A stretch of 64,000 nt of DNA from an uncultured Synechococcales cyanobacterium (GCA_902806435.1 CADCWO010000069.1:1-64000); one strand, 5' to 3'; positions 37,084-47,080 are shown, counted from the first letter of the stretch. A program made the numbers and translations. Notes: generated by a model not told the origin, from the sequence alone.

Positions 37084-38025
37084 GTGCGACTAGAGCGGAT
37101 CTTTGCCCTGATTCTTGTGATTGCGTGCCTGATCACGGCAGTGGGTAACTGGTTAGACCAATCACCACCGCAACGGGTCCGGGATAATGCTACCGCTCCC
37201 ACCAGTTCCGGGAGAGCAGATATTGCCCTGCTGGAAGTTTATGGATCGATTGCCGATAATCTTGCAGGTGGTCCTTTAAGTAACAGTAGTGGCACCAATG
37301 CTAACGACTTGATCCGCAAAATTCAGCGGGCCCGTGAAGATAATGTCAAAGCGATTCTGCTGGCAATCAACAGCCCCGGTGGAACCGCAGCCGCTTCTCA
37401 AGCTATCTATGATGAGTTGATGCGAGTGCGCAACGAGACCAAAATTAAGATTGTTGCCAGCCTAGGCGATGTAGCGGCTTCTGGAGGATATTTTGTTGCT
37501 AGTGCTGCTCACCATATTGTGGCGAACCCAGCTTCAATCACCGGCTCGATTGGCGTAATTGTTCGCACCCAAAATGTATCTTCTCTGCTCAGTAAGTTAG
37601 GTGTTGAGTCGGGCACAATTCAAAGCGGTGAGTACAAAGATATTCTTTCTCCCTTTCGTGATACAAAACCGGCTGAAGAAGCGATTCTTCAGGGTGTTGT
37701 TCAAGACTCCTATCAACAGTTTCTCAACTCAATTGTTGCCGGTCGCAATATTTCTCTGGAACAACTTAAACCCTTAGCAGATGGGCGAATCTTTACCGGA
37801 TCCCAAGCTTTGGCCGCCAACTTGGTTGATTCTTTAGGAAATTACCATAAAGCCGTAGATAAAACGGCAGAGCTAGCCAATATTAAAGGCGAACCTCGCC
37901 TTCGCAACTATACATCCGGCAACGTTTGGGAGTCTTTCTTCCCCAAGTTTGAGAGTTTGCTACCGGGATACCAGCAGATTCAACAAGCGCGGTGGTATAA
38001 AATTCCCCTCACCTTAATGCAGTAG
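37084..38025 (+). CDS. sppA: Signal peptide peptidase SppA (short form)
   Basis: 313 residues from the GTG at 37084, which has GAGG 5 bases upstream. The longer frame to 37033 overlaps the previous gene and is less likely. An N-terminal membrane anchor (FALILVIACLITAVGNW) is followed by a ClpP-like serine-lysine protease domain. VAASGGYFVASAAH and SITGSIGVIV mark the catalytic Ser and dimer face, and SGEYKDILSPFR holds the general-base Lys. It degrades leftover signal peptides; cyanobacterial SppA also remodels the antenna under high light. Confidence 0.93.
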   Translation: MRLERIFALILVIACLITAVGNWLDQSPPQRVRDNATAPTSSGRADIALLEVYGSIADNLAGGPLSNSSGTNANDLIRKIQRAREDNVKAILLAINSPGGTAAASQAIYDELMRVRNETKIKIVASLGDVAASGGYFVASAAHHIVANPASITGSIGVIVRTQNVSSLLSKLGVESGTIQSGEYKDILSPFRDTKPAEEAILQGVVQDSYQQFLNSIVAGRNISLEQLKPLADGRIFTGSQALAANLVDSLGNYHKAVDKTAELANIKGEPRLRNYTSGNVWESFFPKFESLLPGYQQIQQARWYKIPLTLMQ

Positions 38026-38028
38026 GTC

Positions 38029-38547
38029 ATGCTTGACTCCCTATACGCAACCTTATTCCAATCCACGCCAAGATTCTCAGCCGTAGCAATCTGGGGTGCG
38101 TGGTTGTCAGTTGGTGCTGTTTTAGCATTTAATGCAGCGGCAGCACTTAGCCTGGGGTCTACAGGTGTGCTGGTACTAGCGATCGCCTTTATCTTGGTGG
38201 GGCTAATCGGCTGGTATTGGCTATCTGCTTCTGTTGATCTGCTGGCGCGGCTACTGGGAGGCCAAGGAAGTGGGCAATCAACAATGACAGCGATCGCTCA
38301 AAGCCTCTGGCCCTTGTTGCTGTCGGCTCCCGTGATCACGATTAAAGGTTGGCTACCTAGCCTCGGCGAGTTACTGTCTCTGCTATTGACCCTCTGGATA
38401 CTGTTTATCCTAATTCGCGGCATCCGACAGGCTCACAACCTAGGCTGGGGTAAAGCTGTGCTTTGTTTTGTGCTGACGATTGCCCTGGCTGTGGTGGCAC
38501 CTCTGGGAATGGTAATGTGGCCGTTTATGCTTATTTTTGGAACCTAG
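38029..38547 (+). CDS. Hypothetical polytopic membrane protein
   Basis: 172 residues with four or five hydrophobic helices: about 19-42, 45-63, 92-110, 115-133 and 142-165. No signal peptide or catalytic residues. It resembles Yip1-type membrane proteins in layout, but I do not claim the family. Starts 3 bases after sppA and is therefore probably cotranslated or in the same operon. Confidence 0.75.
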   Translation: MLDSLYATLFQSTPRFSAVAIWGAWLSVGAVLAFNAAAALSLGSTGVLVLAIAFILVGLIGWYWLSASVDLLARLLGGQGSGQSTMTAIAQSLWPLLLSAPVITIKGWLPSLGELLSLLLTLWILFILIRGIRQAHNLGWGKAVLCFVLTIALAVVAPLGMVMWPFMLIFGT

Positions 38548-38573
38548 CGCGTAGTGCCTCGTCAGAGGATCGA

Positions 38574-39518
38574 ATGCGGTCATATAAGAAAGGGACATCC
38601 GTGACAAGTCAACCCCTACTGCTTAGCAAGCGTAAAAAATGGCTATGGTTGCTGCTGTTTCTCGCAGGTGCCTTACTAGCCAGTAGCTCAACGATGGTTT
38701 TGCCTGATTCGGTTTCGCCTGCCAGTGCTGCTCAGTCGACAACAATGACCAAACGCTTCTCCAGAGGAGTTCGGTATTACCTGACGGTCATAGATATGCG
38801 CGATCGCGATACTTATGTATCGATTGGTCTACCCAAAGGAGCAACTCAGGCTAATAGTTCCCGTTTCTCTGGTGGTGCTGAGTCTTTCCGACCCTTGGTG
38901 TACCGCCAACAAGCAGCCGTGGTTGTCACTGGTACATTTTTTGGGATGGATGCCAATAAATGGGTGATGGGGAATATGGTTTCCGGGGGCCGCTTTCTCA
39001 AGTACAGCCCTTGGGAGAACTATGGCACGACACTAGGAATTGGCCCAGACAAGCGACTGGAAATGGTAACTGCCCGGGTTGATGGTAAGCCCAAGTGGCA
39101 AAACCACTGGTTTTCACTCACAGCTGGGCCCAGGCTGTTGCGAAACGGTAAAGTTTGGATTGCGCCTCGCAAGGAGGGCTTTAGTGATCGCAGCGTTTTT
39201 GGGGCTGCCCGCAGAGCGGCAATTGGTTATACCGCTGGGGGACGTAAGCTGATCATGGTTACCTTTCCCACTAAGGTGTCCTTGCAAAAAGAGGCACTGA
39301 TTCTACGAGATCTAGGTTGTAAAGAAGCCTTGAATCTGGATGGCGGCACCTCGCTGGGGTTAGCTAGGAGTAACAAGATCTTGGTATGGCCGGGACGACG
39401 CCTCACCAATGTAATCGCCTTCTACGACCGTAGCCATCCGGCACCTGTTGCCCTGCGAGAATCCTGGCAACGCTTCAGTCAAGGCGATCGCCCTAGAATC
39501 GCCCAAAAGAAGAACTAG
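38574..39518 (+). CDS. Exported phosphodiester glycosidase family protein
   Basis: 314 residues from ATG 38574, with AGAGGA upstream; the frame is open to 38463 but overlaps the previous gene. A basic N terminus and helix (residues 22-40) make a signal peptide with a possible AXA site (SAAQ). The domain has TGTFFGMDANKWVMGN, LTAGPRLLRNGKVW and ALNLDGGTSLGLA, like the NAGPA/DUF2233 fold that cleaves sugar-phosphate or cell-wall glycans. It acts outside the cytoplasm. Convergent with dam. Confidence 0.87.
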   Translation: MRSYKKGTSVTSQPLLLSKRKKWLWLLLFLAGALLASSSTMVLPDSVSPASAAQSTTMTKRFSRGVRYYLTVIDMRDRDTYVSIGLPKGATQANSSRFSGGAESFRPLVYRQQAAVVVTGTFFGMDANKWVMGNMVSGGRFLKYSPWENYGTTLGIGPDKRLEMVTARVDGKPKWQNHWFSLTAGPRLLRNGKVWIAPRKEGFSDRSVFGAARRAAIGYTAGGRKLIMVTFPTKVSLQKEALILRDLGCKEALNLDGGTSLGLARSNKILVWPGRRLTNVIAFYDRSHPAPVALRESWQRFSQGDRPRIAQKKN

Positions 39519-39642
39519 TAAGCTGCGAACTTTTGCCTGATAAATATTTCAGCCTTAAAGTCTGTAAAGAATTTTTGCTGCCAGTTTGTAGCGGTTTTAC
39601 TTGCGTGAGGTACAAAGTTTGGACAAAAAACCTGCTTCTCGG

Positions 39643-40551
39643 TTATATTTTGTGACTCGTCAGCGGTGTACCGTTATTCAAATTGCGGCAATCGTAGTTC
39701 ATAACTAGAACTTCATTGATTCTTCCTCTTTTTTCTGGGTTTGAATTAATTGCTCTAGCAGCAGTTACTTTTACCTGGGTATAGTCTTTGTAAAGTTCTT
39801 GAATAAATTCCGTACAAGCGTTGCTCAATAACACCTTGCAACCCTGAGCAGTTAGCTTATCCATTACGAGTTTTAACCGCCTCTGCTCATTTTTATTAAA
39901 ACCATTAGCACTATATCCGGTGAAACAAGCTGTAGCAGAGACTGGATCATAGGGAGGGTCTAAATATATAAAATCATCTTTATTGGTGTCACCAATTATA
40001 GTTTCGAAGTCAGAGTTTTTAATCTGAATATTTATGCCATTTAAGTATTGGCTGATAGCTTGTAGGCAAGCCGAGTCTACGATGTTTGGATTTTTGTACT
40101 TGCCATATGGCACGTTAAATTGGCCTTGAGAATTAACCCTATAAAGTCCGTTAAAACAGGTTTTGTTCAGATAAATAATTCTTGCTGCTCTTTGAATTTC
40201 AGGTATTGACTTATAGTTAGGATGCCTATCCCAATTCCTTAACTCGTAGTAATACTTTTCTCCATTAAAAGACTTGTGTTTTTTTAATTCTTCAATTAAC
40301 TCATTCACAGAGTCTCGAACAATTTCATAGCAATTAATAAGCTCTGCGTTGCTGTCACCAATCACGGCACTCGTCGGCTGTAACTCTAGTAAAAGCGCCC
40401 CGCCGCCAATAAAGGGTTCAAAGTAAGTCTTGTATTGTTCTGGCACATATTTTCTTAACTCATCTACTAGTTGACGTTTTCCACCTGCCCATTTCAGAAA
40501 TGGTTTAGCTAAGGCATTAGCCGTCACTACATTCTCCTTACTTCTTGCCAA
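39643..40551 (-). CDS. Dam-type adenine-N6 DNA methyltransferase
   Basis: 302 residues, class alpha. Motif X/I region PFLKWAGGKRQLVDEL, FIGGGALLLEL for AdoMet, LDPPYDP as the DPPY catalytic motif near residue 200. Dam methylates adenine in GATC, also inside the HIP1 octamer GCGATCGC. There is no restriction gene nearby, so it is an orphan or cell-cycle/gene-regulation type. The gene looks more AT-rich than its neighbours, hinting at transfer. Not proven to recognise GATC from sequence alone. Confidence 0.9.
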   Translation of the reverse strand: MARSKENVVTANALAKPFLKWAGGKRQLVDELRKYVPEQYKTYFEPFIGGGALLLELQPTSAVIGDSNAELINCYEIVRDSVNELIEELKKHKSFNGEKYYYELRNWDRHPNYKSIPEIQRAARIIYLNKTCFNGLYRVNSQGQFNVPYGKYKNPNIVDSACLQAISQYLNGINIQIKNSDFETIIGDTNKDDFIYLDPPYDPVSATACFTGYSANGFNKNEQRRLKLVMDKLTAQGCKVLLSNACTEFIQELYKDYTQVKVTAARAINSNPEKRGRINEVLVMNYDCRNLNNGTPLTSHKI

Positions 40552-40776
40552 AGCTTTATTTACTCCCTAACCAAGCCCCTAACCGCATAGAAGCTGGTAA
40601 AATTTCAGCTCAAGCACTAGGTAACAATACTTACCACTAAGTAAACTTTAACTAGACCTCAGCATACCTATCCTTTGGATCAGGTTAGAAGTTAATTCCG
40701 TACAATGTTATTTAAGCTACGAGTAGCCTAGAGTATTCCTGTCGTGGTTTCTGCTAAGAAGCTGACCTCAATCATA

Positions 40777-40974
40777 ATGCAAGACTTCTTCAATAACGTC
40801 TCTCGCTACCCCCGCTACTTTATTGCCTTGATTCTCGGCATCTTTTTGAATGCGATTCAGCCGTTCATGCCATTGATGAAACGGCCTGTAACGGCGATCG
40901 CGGTGATTGGCTTAGCGTTAGGTGGCTTATCCTTCCTCACTTTTACCCTCCGCGCCATGTTGGGGTTAGCCTAG
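40777..40974 (+). CDS. DUF751 (Ycf33-type) small membrane protein
   Basis: 65 residues from the ATG at 40777 (MQDFFNNVSRYPRYFI), chosen since the earlier 11 codons lack the family pattern. Two hydrophobic helices, ALILGIFLNAIQPFMPL and AIAVIGLALGGLSFL. Present across cyanobacteria and some plastids, with unknown function. It precedes rbfA by 46 bases on the same strand. Confidence 0.87.
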   Translation: MQDFFNNVSRYPRYFIALILGIFLNAIQPFMPLMKRPVTAIAVIGLALGGLSFLTFTLRAMLGLA

Positions 40975-41020
40975 TTTAGACTTCTTCAAATTTCAAAATC
41001 ACTTTATTTAGTAAGTCAGT

Positions 41021-41440
41021 ATGGCTACCGATCGTCGTATTTCCCGCGTTTCTCAACTGATCAAGCGCGAAGTCAGCCAGATGTTAATGAATGGAATTAA
41101 AGATGACCGCGTAGGGACAGGCATGGTCAGCGTGACTGACGTTGATGTTTCTGGCGATTTACAACACGCTAAAGTTTACGTCAGTATTTACGGCACGCCT
41201 GAGGCTAAAGCCGAGACAATGGCAGGCTTAAAATCAGCGACAGGCTATGTTCGCAGTGAATTGGGGGCACGAGTAAGACTACGTCGCACTCCAGAAGTCG
41301 TTTTTGTTGAAGACCGTTCTTTGGAGCGAGGAAATAAGGTACTAGAACTACTGAATCAACTGAGTCACGAACGGCAGGACAAGCCAGAAGTCAATGGCGA
41401 AGCAGGAATAGATCAACTGGAGGCTGAAGCAGGGGATTGA
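41021..41440 (+). CDS. rbfA: 30S ribosome-binding factor RbfA
   Basis: 139 residues. Late 30S maturation factor needed for 16S rRNA 5' processing and cold adaptation. KH-like domain with [39 protein letters not shown] and [20 protein letters not shown]. An acidic tail of about 25 residues follows. It overlaps the next gene by 4 bases. Confidence 0.96.
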   Translation: MATDRRISRVSQLIKREVSQMLMNGIKDDRVGTGMVSVTDVDVSGDLQHAKVYVSIYGTPEAKAETMAGLKSATGYVRSELGARVRLRRTPEVVFVEDRSLERGNKVLELLNQLSHERQDKPEVNGEAGIDQLEAEAGD

Positions 41441-43110
41441 GTACTAGAGCGAGGGCTAATGTATCTCTGCTTCCGGCGCTGGAGCAGCTTTCCCTGCCAG
41501 AATTGGTTGCTCAGATGGTTGTCGTCCGGACTTCTGGCTATCTATTCGATCACCAAATACAATACCCAGCTTGGGAAGCAAAGGCAGGCGAACTTCAGTA
41601 TTGGCTGGAAGAATTAGGCGTTGGCGGTGTGATCTTGCTAGGGGGGAGTGCTGGGGAACTAGCTCTGCGATCGCGGCAATTGCAAAACTGGGCCAAAATT
41701 CCGCTACTCCTAGCCGCCGATATTGAAGAAGGTGTCGGCCAGCGGTTTTCTGGAGCTACTACATTTCCACCCCCAATGGCCTTGGGCGCGATTGCCCGTC
41801 ACGATCCGGCCAAAGCCCAACGCTACGCTGAGCAGATGGGAGCTGCCACTGCCCAAGAAGCCCTTGCGATCGGTCTCAACTGGGTGTTGGCTCCGGTAGT
41901 AGATGTGAACAACAACCCGGCTAACCCGGTGATCAATGTGCGGGCATTTGGGGAAACACCGCAGGTGGTAAGTCATTTAGCAACTGCCTTTCTACGCGGA
42001 GCCCAACGTTATCCAGTTCTATCCACTGCCAAGCACTTTCCTGGCCATGGGGACACAGCCATCGATTCTCACCTAGAACTGCCGGTACTGTCCCACACTC
42101 AGGCACGGCTGAACGTCATTGAACTGCCCCCCTTTGCTACCATGATCGCGGCTGGGATAGATGCGGTGATGACTGCCCACTTGCAAATTCCGGCTTTGGA
42201 CCCCGACCGTCCGGCAACCCTGTCCCCAAGGATTTTGACGCAGCTCCTACGGCAAGAAATGGGCTTTCAGGGGTTGATTGTCACCGATGCTTTAGTCATG
42301 AGCGCGATCGCTGATCGCTATGGCTCTAACGAGGCCTCAGTGATGGCGGTAGAGGCAGGCGCAGATATTTTGCTAATGCCGGTTGATCCCGTAGGGACGA
42401 TTCAGGCAGTCTGTGAGGCTGTAGACACGGGACGAATTTCAAAGGAGTGGATTCGGGCTGCGGTTACCCGAATTTGGCAAGCCAAGGGCAAAGTTTGTCC
42501 TTCGCTGGCAGGTGGTGGGGATAGACTACCGATTCAACTGGAGCAGGGATTGCCTCTCTTAGCCCAGCCAGAGACAATCGCCACTGCCACCAGCATTTTA
42601 CGGGATGCGATGCAGGTAGGAGGACCTTCTCTAGAGTGTGCTCCTAGCAATAATTCCGGCAATTTCCGGAATTTGGTTGTGGTGGATAATGTTTTATCTT
42701 GCCTTCTAAACCGCCAATCCCCGGCAATCACCCTACCCCAGCAATTAGGCTATCACCTGCAACTGATCGACTGTCATACCCCAGCTGGGGCGTTGGACTT
42801 TAATGCTCAGCCCCATCAACCGACGCTATTGCAACTGTTTATCCGGGGTAACCCGTTTCGCGGCAGTGCTAGTTTCACTCAAACCGCCCATGACTGGCTG
42901 CAGGTGTTAGTCAAAACGGGGGAACTGCAAGCTTTGGTGATCTATGGTAGCCCCTACGTTTTGGCGCAATTTTTGCCGCTGCTGCCTCCGAACTTGCCTT
43001 ATGTGTTTACCTACGGGCAGATGAGCGCAGCCCAAACGATTGCGATGGATGCCCTGTTTACGCAACCAGCGGGGGACGCCCCAAGCTCTAAGCAGCCCTT
43101 CACGGATTAA
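41437..43110 (+). CDS. nagZ: Beta-N-acetylhexosaminidase, glycoside hydrolase family 3
   Basis: 557 residues. GH3 enzyme that removes GlcNAc from muropeptides in cell-wall recycling. The TIM-barrel part (about 1-350) has the family motif [18 protein letters not shown] with the His-Asp pair and [10 protein letters not shown] for the nucleophile Asp. A C-terminal alpha/beta region of about 200 residues follows, absent from short E. coli NagZ but usual in cyanobacteria. TTG start overlapping the rbfA stop; GGAGG upstream in rbfA. Confidence 0.92.
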   Translation: MSTRARANVSLLPALEQLSLPELVAQMVVVRTSGYLFDHQIQYPAWEAKAGELQYWLEELGVGGVILLGGSAGELALRSRQLQNWAKIPLLLAADIEEGVGQRFSGATTFPPPMALGAIARHDPAKAQRYAEQMGAATAQEALAIGLNWVLAPVVDVNNNPANPVINVRAFGETPQVVSHLATAFLRGAQRYPVLSTAKHFPGHGDTAIDSHLELPVLSHTQARLNVIELPPFATMIAAGIDAVMTAHLQIPALDPDRPATLSPRILTQLLRQEMGFQGLIVTDALVMSAIADRYGSNEASVMAVEAGADILLMPVDPVGTIQAVCEAVDTGRISKEWIRAAVTRIWQAKGKVCPSLAGGGDRLPIQLEQGLPLLAQPETIATATSILRDAMQVGGPSLECAPSNNSGNFRNLVVVDNVLSCLLNRQSPAITLPQQLGYHLQLIDCHTPAGALDFNAQPHQPTLLQLFIRGNPFRGSASFTQTAHDWLQVLVKTGELQALVIYGSPYVLAQFLPLLPPNLPYVFTYGQMSAAQTIAMDALFTQPAGDAPSSKQPFTD

Positions 43111-43492
43111 CAGCCTGCCGTGCTGACTGAATTGCCCCGGCGATCGCAACGGGGTTAAAGGTCAAAACAGCGGCTGCGAGGGTAATTGCGGCGGCGGCAA
43201 TTCTGATCGCCTGCTTAGGATGATTAAGCTGGGCAATCGCTTGCTGCATCTGCTCAGTCACCTGCGCCGTGTGTGCCAAGCTGTTCTCCAAGTCTTCTAG
43301 GGTGCTATTAATCGCAACCGCTGTCAGATCTGAGGCGTGGCGCAAAAGCACTAATGTCTGGGCCTGAATTTCGGCTCGCTCACTGTCCGTCAGATTATCT
43401 GACTCCAAGCAGTAATTGGATAACTCAGTAGCCAGAGTTAAGAAGCGATCGCCAAATTCCCGCGCCTGTTCAGCTGTGATTGGTTCTGCCAT
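43100..43492 (-). CDS. Hypothetical helical protein with C-terminal membrane segment
   Basis: 130 residues from the ATG preceded by AGGAAG. The first about 90 residues form a helical coiled-coil-like domain (ELSNYCLESDNLTDSER, ATELE..LAHTAQVTEQMQQAIAQ), followed by a hydrophobic stretch near the end (IAAAAITLAAAVLTFNPVAIAG). No known motif. It lies 19 bases downstream of the lipoprotein gene and convergent with nagZ, overlapping its 3' end by 11 bases. Confidence 0.7.
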   Translation of the reverse strand: MAEPITAEQAREFGDRFLTLATELSNYCLESDNLTDSERAEIQAQTLVLLRHASDLTAVAINSTLEDLENSLAHTAQVTEQMQQAIAQLNHPKQAIRIAAAAITLAAAVLTFNPVAIAGAIQSARQAVNP

Positions 43493-43511
43493 TAATAGCT
43501 TCCTTATAATT

Positions 43512-44417
43512 TCAAAAAGCTTTGACAAGATTTTTCATCAAAGGTTGAAGGGTGCGGGCATACTGCACAATTACTTGAATTGTCTCCTGAGAGGACAACC
43601 TACCCCTGTCGTTGTATAACTGCTGGTGAGCGGCTGCGATTTGATCTAGGATCTCGATATAGGCTGCGACTGCGGCTTTTTTTTGAGCCAGGGTGGTTCT
43701 TTGGTCTTGCCATTGATTTTTAATCACTGCTACTAAAAGGAGCTGTTCCTTACCGGTGCTAATTTTGCTCCGGTAATAAGCTGCCATGGTTTGCTCTTCG
43801 ATCAGGAGTAGTCGAGTGTAATCTTGGCCAATAATTGCTTTCAAAGCCGGAATTAACACGTTTAGATCGGTGTTGGTGGCGGCAATCGCTGCTTGGACCT
43901 GCTGCTGCCGATACCGGCCTGCTTGTGCTTCCAGCAAAAATCCCAAAATGCCGCTTGCTGCCTTCACTTGGGCGGGTTGAAAGCTAGTATTTGCCTGCAC
44001 AGATTGTGCTAGTTCTGCTAAGGTGGGGCCATAGGTCACCGTTTGATCAGTAGCTAAAGTTCCGAGAGCAAATAGATATTCCTCTAAAACTTTATTAGCA
44101 GCAATTAAAGTAGGTGCTAACTGTTTGAATTGACCACACCTTTGCTGCACCTTTTGTTGGGTTGGTAGTTCAGATTCAAACTGGGCTGCTCGTACACAAG
44201 AGCCATAAATATCAGCCGCCAAGTCTGGAAATTGCGCTGTCGCTTGCTGAGAAACACTGGCGAAGTTTTGTACTGCAACTAAATCCGTGCGATCGCATCC
44301 CCCCACAAGCATCGTTAAAGGAACCAGCATCATCCATAGGGTTCGACCTTTTAGCGCTTCTTGGTGGAGGCGAAGCGGCTGCCTGTAACTGCAGATTATC
44401 TTTGTAGCGCCTTGCAT
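43512..44417 (-). CDS. Hypothetical lipoprotein
   Basis: Up to 301 residues; the signal peptide begins near WMMLVPLTMLVGGC and the Cys after VGG would be lipidated. The helical body has heptad-like stretches (QQATAQFPDLAADIYGSCVRA, QRCGQFKQLAPTLIA). It probably sits on the outside of the plasma or thylakoid membrane. No family is recognised. The gene is 19 bases upstream of the previous hypothetical gene on the same strand, so they may act together. Confidence 0.7.
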   Translation of the reverse strand: MQGATKIICSYRQPLRLHQEALKGRTLWMMLVPLTMLVGGCDRTDLVAVQNFASVSQQATAQFPDLAADIYGSCVRAAQFESELPTQQKVQQRCGQFKQLAPTLIAANKVLEEYLFALGTLATDQTVTYGPTLAELAQSVQANTSFQPAQVKAASGILGFLLEAQAGRYRQQQVQAAIAATNTDLNVLIPALKAIIGQDYTRLLLIEEQTMAAYYRSKISTGKEQLLLVAVIKNQWQDQRTTLAQKKAAVAAYIEILDQIAAAHQQLYNDRGRLSSQETIQVIVQYARTLQPLMKNLVKAF

Positions 44418-44509
44418 AGTTCATTCCCCCTACTCAATCCCTTCAGAACTTCAACCAAAAGCTCTATAGGTGAAATATGAGTTGAGTGAAATGACAATTC
44501 AGTTTTGAG

Positions 44510-45361
44510 TTAGTCGTCTACGGCTTGCAGAAATTGCGGACGGGCTTGTCGGGTTTGCTGTAGGTGCTGCTCTAGCTCCGTCCAATTTTCCTGCTCGATT
44601 TCGGTGATCAGTTTGTCCAAAGTCGAGCGATAAAACTGGAGCGATCGCAGGAGTTCGTCGCGATTGTACTGCGCCATCATCCGCCCGAGATAAGTGTTGC
44701 CACCGCCCACACGACTGGTGTCACGGAATCCAGAACTGGCTAAGTGTTGAGCGAGTTCCAAAACCGCTGGATCAGGTTCACTCAAGCAGGCGGCGATTAA
44801 ACTAGCACTAGCAATCACAGGTAAATGGGATACCCAAGCAACGGCCCGGTCATGGTCAGCGGGAGAGCATTGGTAAATTTGGGCCGAGAGCGATCGCGCA
44901 ATCTGGGCCACCCTCTCAACAGACTGCACCGGGGTTGTCTCCCCAGGCGTCAGGACATAGGGCCTGCCGGCAAACAGCCCTAGATGGGCGGCAGCAATGC
45001 CTGCTTCTGTCATCCCGGCCATCGGGTGACCACCAACAAAATTAGGCCATAAAGGGGTGATTGCTTCCACGACTGGCGCTTTTACAGAACCAACATCCGT
45101 CAAAATGGTGGCAGGTTTCAGGTGCGGGATTAGCTGCTTGACCGTGGGCAGGATTGCATCCAAAGGTGTGCAGATCATAATTAATTCTGCTGCGGCTAGC
45201 GAAGAAAGATCGCGGCTGGCTTGATCCACAGCCCCGCACGCGATCGCCGCTTGGCAGGTTTGCATTTGGCGACTAACCCCCAAAACCTGGTGGCCTAACT
45301 GGCGCAGATCCAATCCTACGGAGCCGCCGATCAGCCCTAATCCGACAATCCCAATTCTCAT
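44510..45361 (-). CDS. tyrA: Prephenate/arogenate dehydrogenase
   Basis: Last or penultimate step of tyrosine synthesis. 283 residues from the ATG at 45361; a TTG lies one codon before. Rossmann motif IGIVGLGLIGGSVGLDL, later TDVGSVKAPVVEAI, GGHPMAGMTEAGI and HLPVIASASLI. Cyanobacterial TyrA often prefers arogenate and NADP, but specificity is not readable. It is monocistronic, convergent neighbours absent on both sides. Confidence 0.92.
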   Translation of the reverse strand: MRIGIVGLGLIGGSVGLDLRQLGHQVLGVSRQMQTCQAAIACGAVDQASRDLSSLAAAELIMICTPLDAILPTVKQLIPHLKPATILTDVGSVKAPVVEAITPLWPNFVGGHPMAGMTEAGIAAAHLGLFAGRPYVLTPGETTPVQSVERVAQIARSLSAQIYQCSPADHDRAVAWVSHLPVIASASLIAACLSEPDPAVLELAQHLASSGFRDTSRVGGGNTYLGRMMAQYNRDELLRSLQFYRSTLDKLITEIEQENWTELEQHLQQTRQARPQFLQAVDD

Positions 45362-45391
45362 CAATTTTCTTGTCTAACTCGATAGGATCTT

Positions 45392-46072
45392 ATGACACCC
45401 TCGACTACAACTTATTTTTATTTACACGGGTTTGCTTCTGGTCCTCGGTCTGCTAAAGCGGTATACCTGCGCGATCGCTTTGCTGCTATGGGGATTAAGT
45501 TACAAATCCCCGACCTCAACCAGCCAGACTTTTTCCAGCTCACGTTGACCCGCCAAATCAAACAAGTTGAAGCTGCCCTACCAACGACACCCGTAGTCCT
45601 AATCGGCTCAAGCTTAGGCGGACTGACTGCTGCCTGGGTAGCTCAGCGGCAATCTCAAATCAGGCAACTGGTGCTGCTTGCCCCCGCCTTCCAATTTCTC
45701 CAACAATGGCTGCCAACGCTGTCAGTAAACCAACAACAACAGTTGCTTCAGGGCCAGATGGAATTTTATCATTACGCGGAGCAGCGACCCCTGCCATTAA
45801 GCTATGAATTTATCCGCGACGTAGAGCAGTATCACGATCACCAACTCCTCCGCCCGGTTTCCACCTTGGTTCTGCATGGTATCCATGATCAGGTGATTTC
45901 TATTGCAACTAGTCAAGATTTTGTTAAACAACGTCCCTGGGCTCATTTAATTGAACTCAACAGTAATCATGCCTTAGTTGATGTCAAAGAACTCATCTGG
46001 CAAGCGATTCAAACCTGTTGTAACTTAGCTGCTAGACACAGTGATCAGGTTCCAAATCGCAGGGATGGTTAG
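45392..46072 (+). CDS. YqiA/YcfP-type alpha/beta hydrolase
   Basis: 226 residues. The nucleophile elbow is IGSSLGGLTAAWV (G-S-S-L-G-G), the N-terminal YFYLHGFASGPRSAKA forms the oxyanion site, and HGIHDQVI and NSNHALVD carry Asp and His. The size and motif set match UPF0227/YqiA esterase relatives. The substrate is unknown. Its 3' end overlaps the next gene tail to tail by 41 bases. Confidence 0.88.
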   Translation: MTPSTTTYFYLHGFASGPRSAKAVYLRDRFAAMGIKLQIPDLNQPDFFQLTLTRQIKQVEAALPTTPVVLIGSSLGGLTAAWVAQRQSQIRQLVLLAPAFQFLQQWLPTLSVNQQQQLLQGQMEFYHYAEQRPLPLSYEFIRDVEQYHDHQLLRPVSTLVLHGIHDQVISIATSQDFVKQRPWAHLIELNSNHALVDVKELIWQAIQTCCNLAARHSDQVPNRRDG

Positions 46073-46961
46073 GATCGCCTACCTCAATTTGTAGCGTTGT
46101 ATGTTCGATTCCAAACTGATCGTGCAGTGTTCTGCAGACTACCGCTAAAAATCCATCGCCAGGGTGACCGGTGGGGATTACCAGATGAGCAGTCAGTGCG
46201 GTCTCAGTGGTACTCATCGCCCAGATATGGAGATCGTGGACTTGAGCTACACCAGGAAGCTCAGCTAGGTAGGTTCGTACCGCCAGTGGCTCAATGGCGT
46301 CTGGTACCCCATCAAGTGCTAGCTTCAAAGCAGCTTGCAAAAGTTGCCAGGTGCTGATCATCACGACGGCAATAATGAGCAGACTGGCCAGTGGATCTAG
46401 CCAGAGCCATCCAGTGGCAACAATCGTCATGCCAGCGATAACAACCCCAAGCGAAACAATGGCATCAGCAACCATATGCAGATATGCCCCCCGGATGTTT
46501 AAGTCCTTCTGGCGGCCTGACAGGAACATCAAAGCTGTTGCTGTATTAATCAAGATTCCAACAGCGGCAACGCCGATCACTGTAACCCCCGCAACCGGAG
46601 CAGGATTGTAGAAGCGTTGGATTGCTTCCCATGCAATTCCTCCCATCGTGGTTAGGAGGATAACTGCGTTCAGCAGCGCAATCAAAATGGAGGAACGACG
46701 CAACCCATAGGTATAACGGCGCGATGGCTGGCGACGAGTAAGCGTATTTGCCCCCCAGGCCAGGACCAGCCCTAAGACATCGCTCAAGTTGTGACCAGCA
46801 TCAGCAAGCAGAGCAGTGGAATGAGCAGAGATGCCATAAATTGCCTCGACTAGGACGAACCCCAAATTCAATACGGTGCCAATCGCAAAGGCACGGCCAT
46901 AGTTGGCAGGGTGATGTTCATGCCCGTGATGTCTGTGCCGATGATTGAGGCCATCTGCCAT
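46032..46961 (-). CDS. CDF-family cation efflux transporter
   Basis: 309 residues. Histidine-rich N terminus (HRHRHHGHEHH), six membrane helices, and the metal-binding HNLSDVLG in TM2 with its partner MVADAIVS in TM5. The C-terminal cytosolic domain (VAQVHDLHIWAMSTTETALTAH) is the CDF dimer domain. Zn, Co or Cd export in exchange for protons is the usual role; ion choice is not readable. It lies next to the Mn importer. Confidence 0.93.
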   Translation of the reverse strand: MADGLNHRHRHHGHEHHPANYGRAFAIGTVLNLGFVLVEAIYGISAHSTALLADAGHNLSDVLGLVLAWGANTLTRRQPSRRYTYGLRRSSILIALLNAVILLTTMGGIAWEAIQRFYNPAPVAGVTVIGVAAVGILINTATALMFLSGRQKDLNIRGAYLHMVADAIVSLGVVIAGMTIVATGWLWLDPLASLLIIAVVMISTWQLLQAALKLALDGVPDAIEPLAVRTYLAELPGVAQVHDLHIWAMSTTETALTAHLVIPTGHPGDGFLAVVCRTLHDQFGIEHTTLQIEVGDPNHPCDLEPDHCV

Positions 46962-47080
46962 TATGCCTACTCCACGCTCTTCGCTCTAACCCAACCTATC
47001 TTATTCGTGGTGTTAAGCAGGGAAGTTTCCCTAGCCAGCAAATATTGGAGAGAGATGCATGGCTTGAGCGAGGGCTAATA

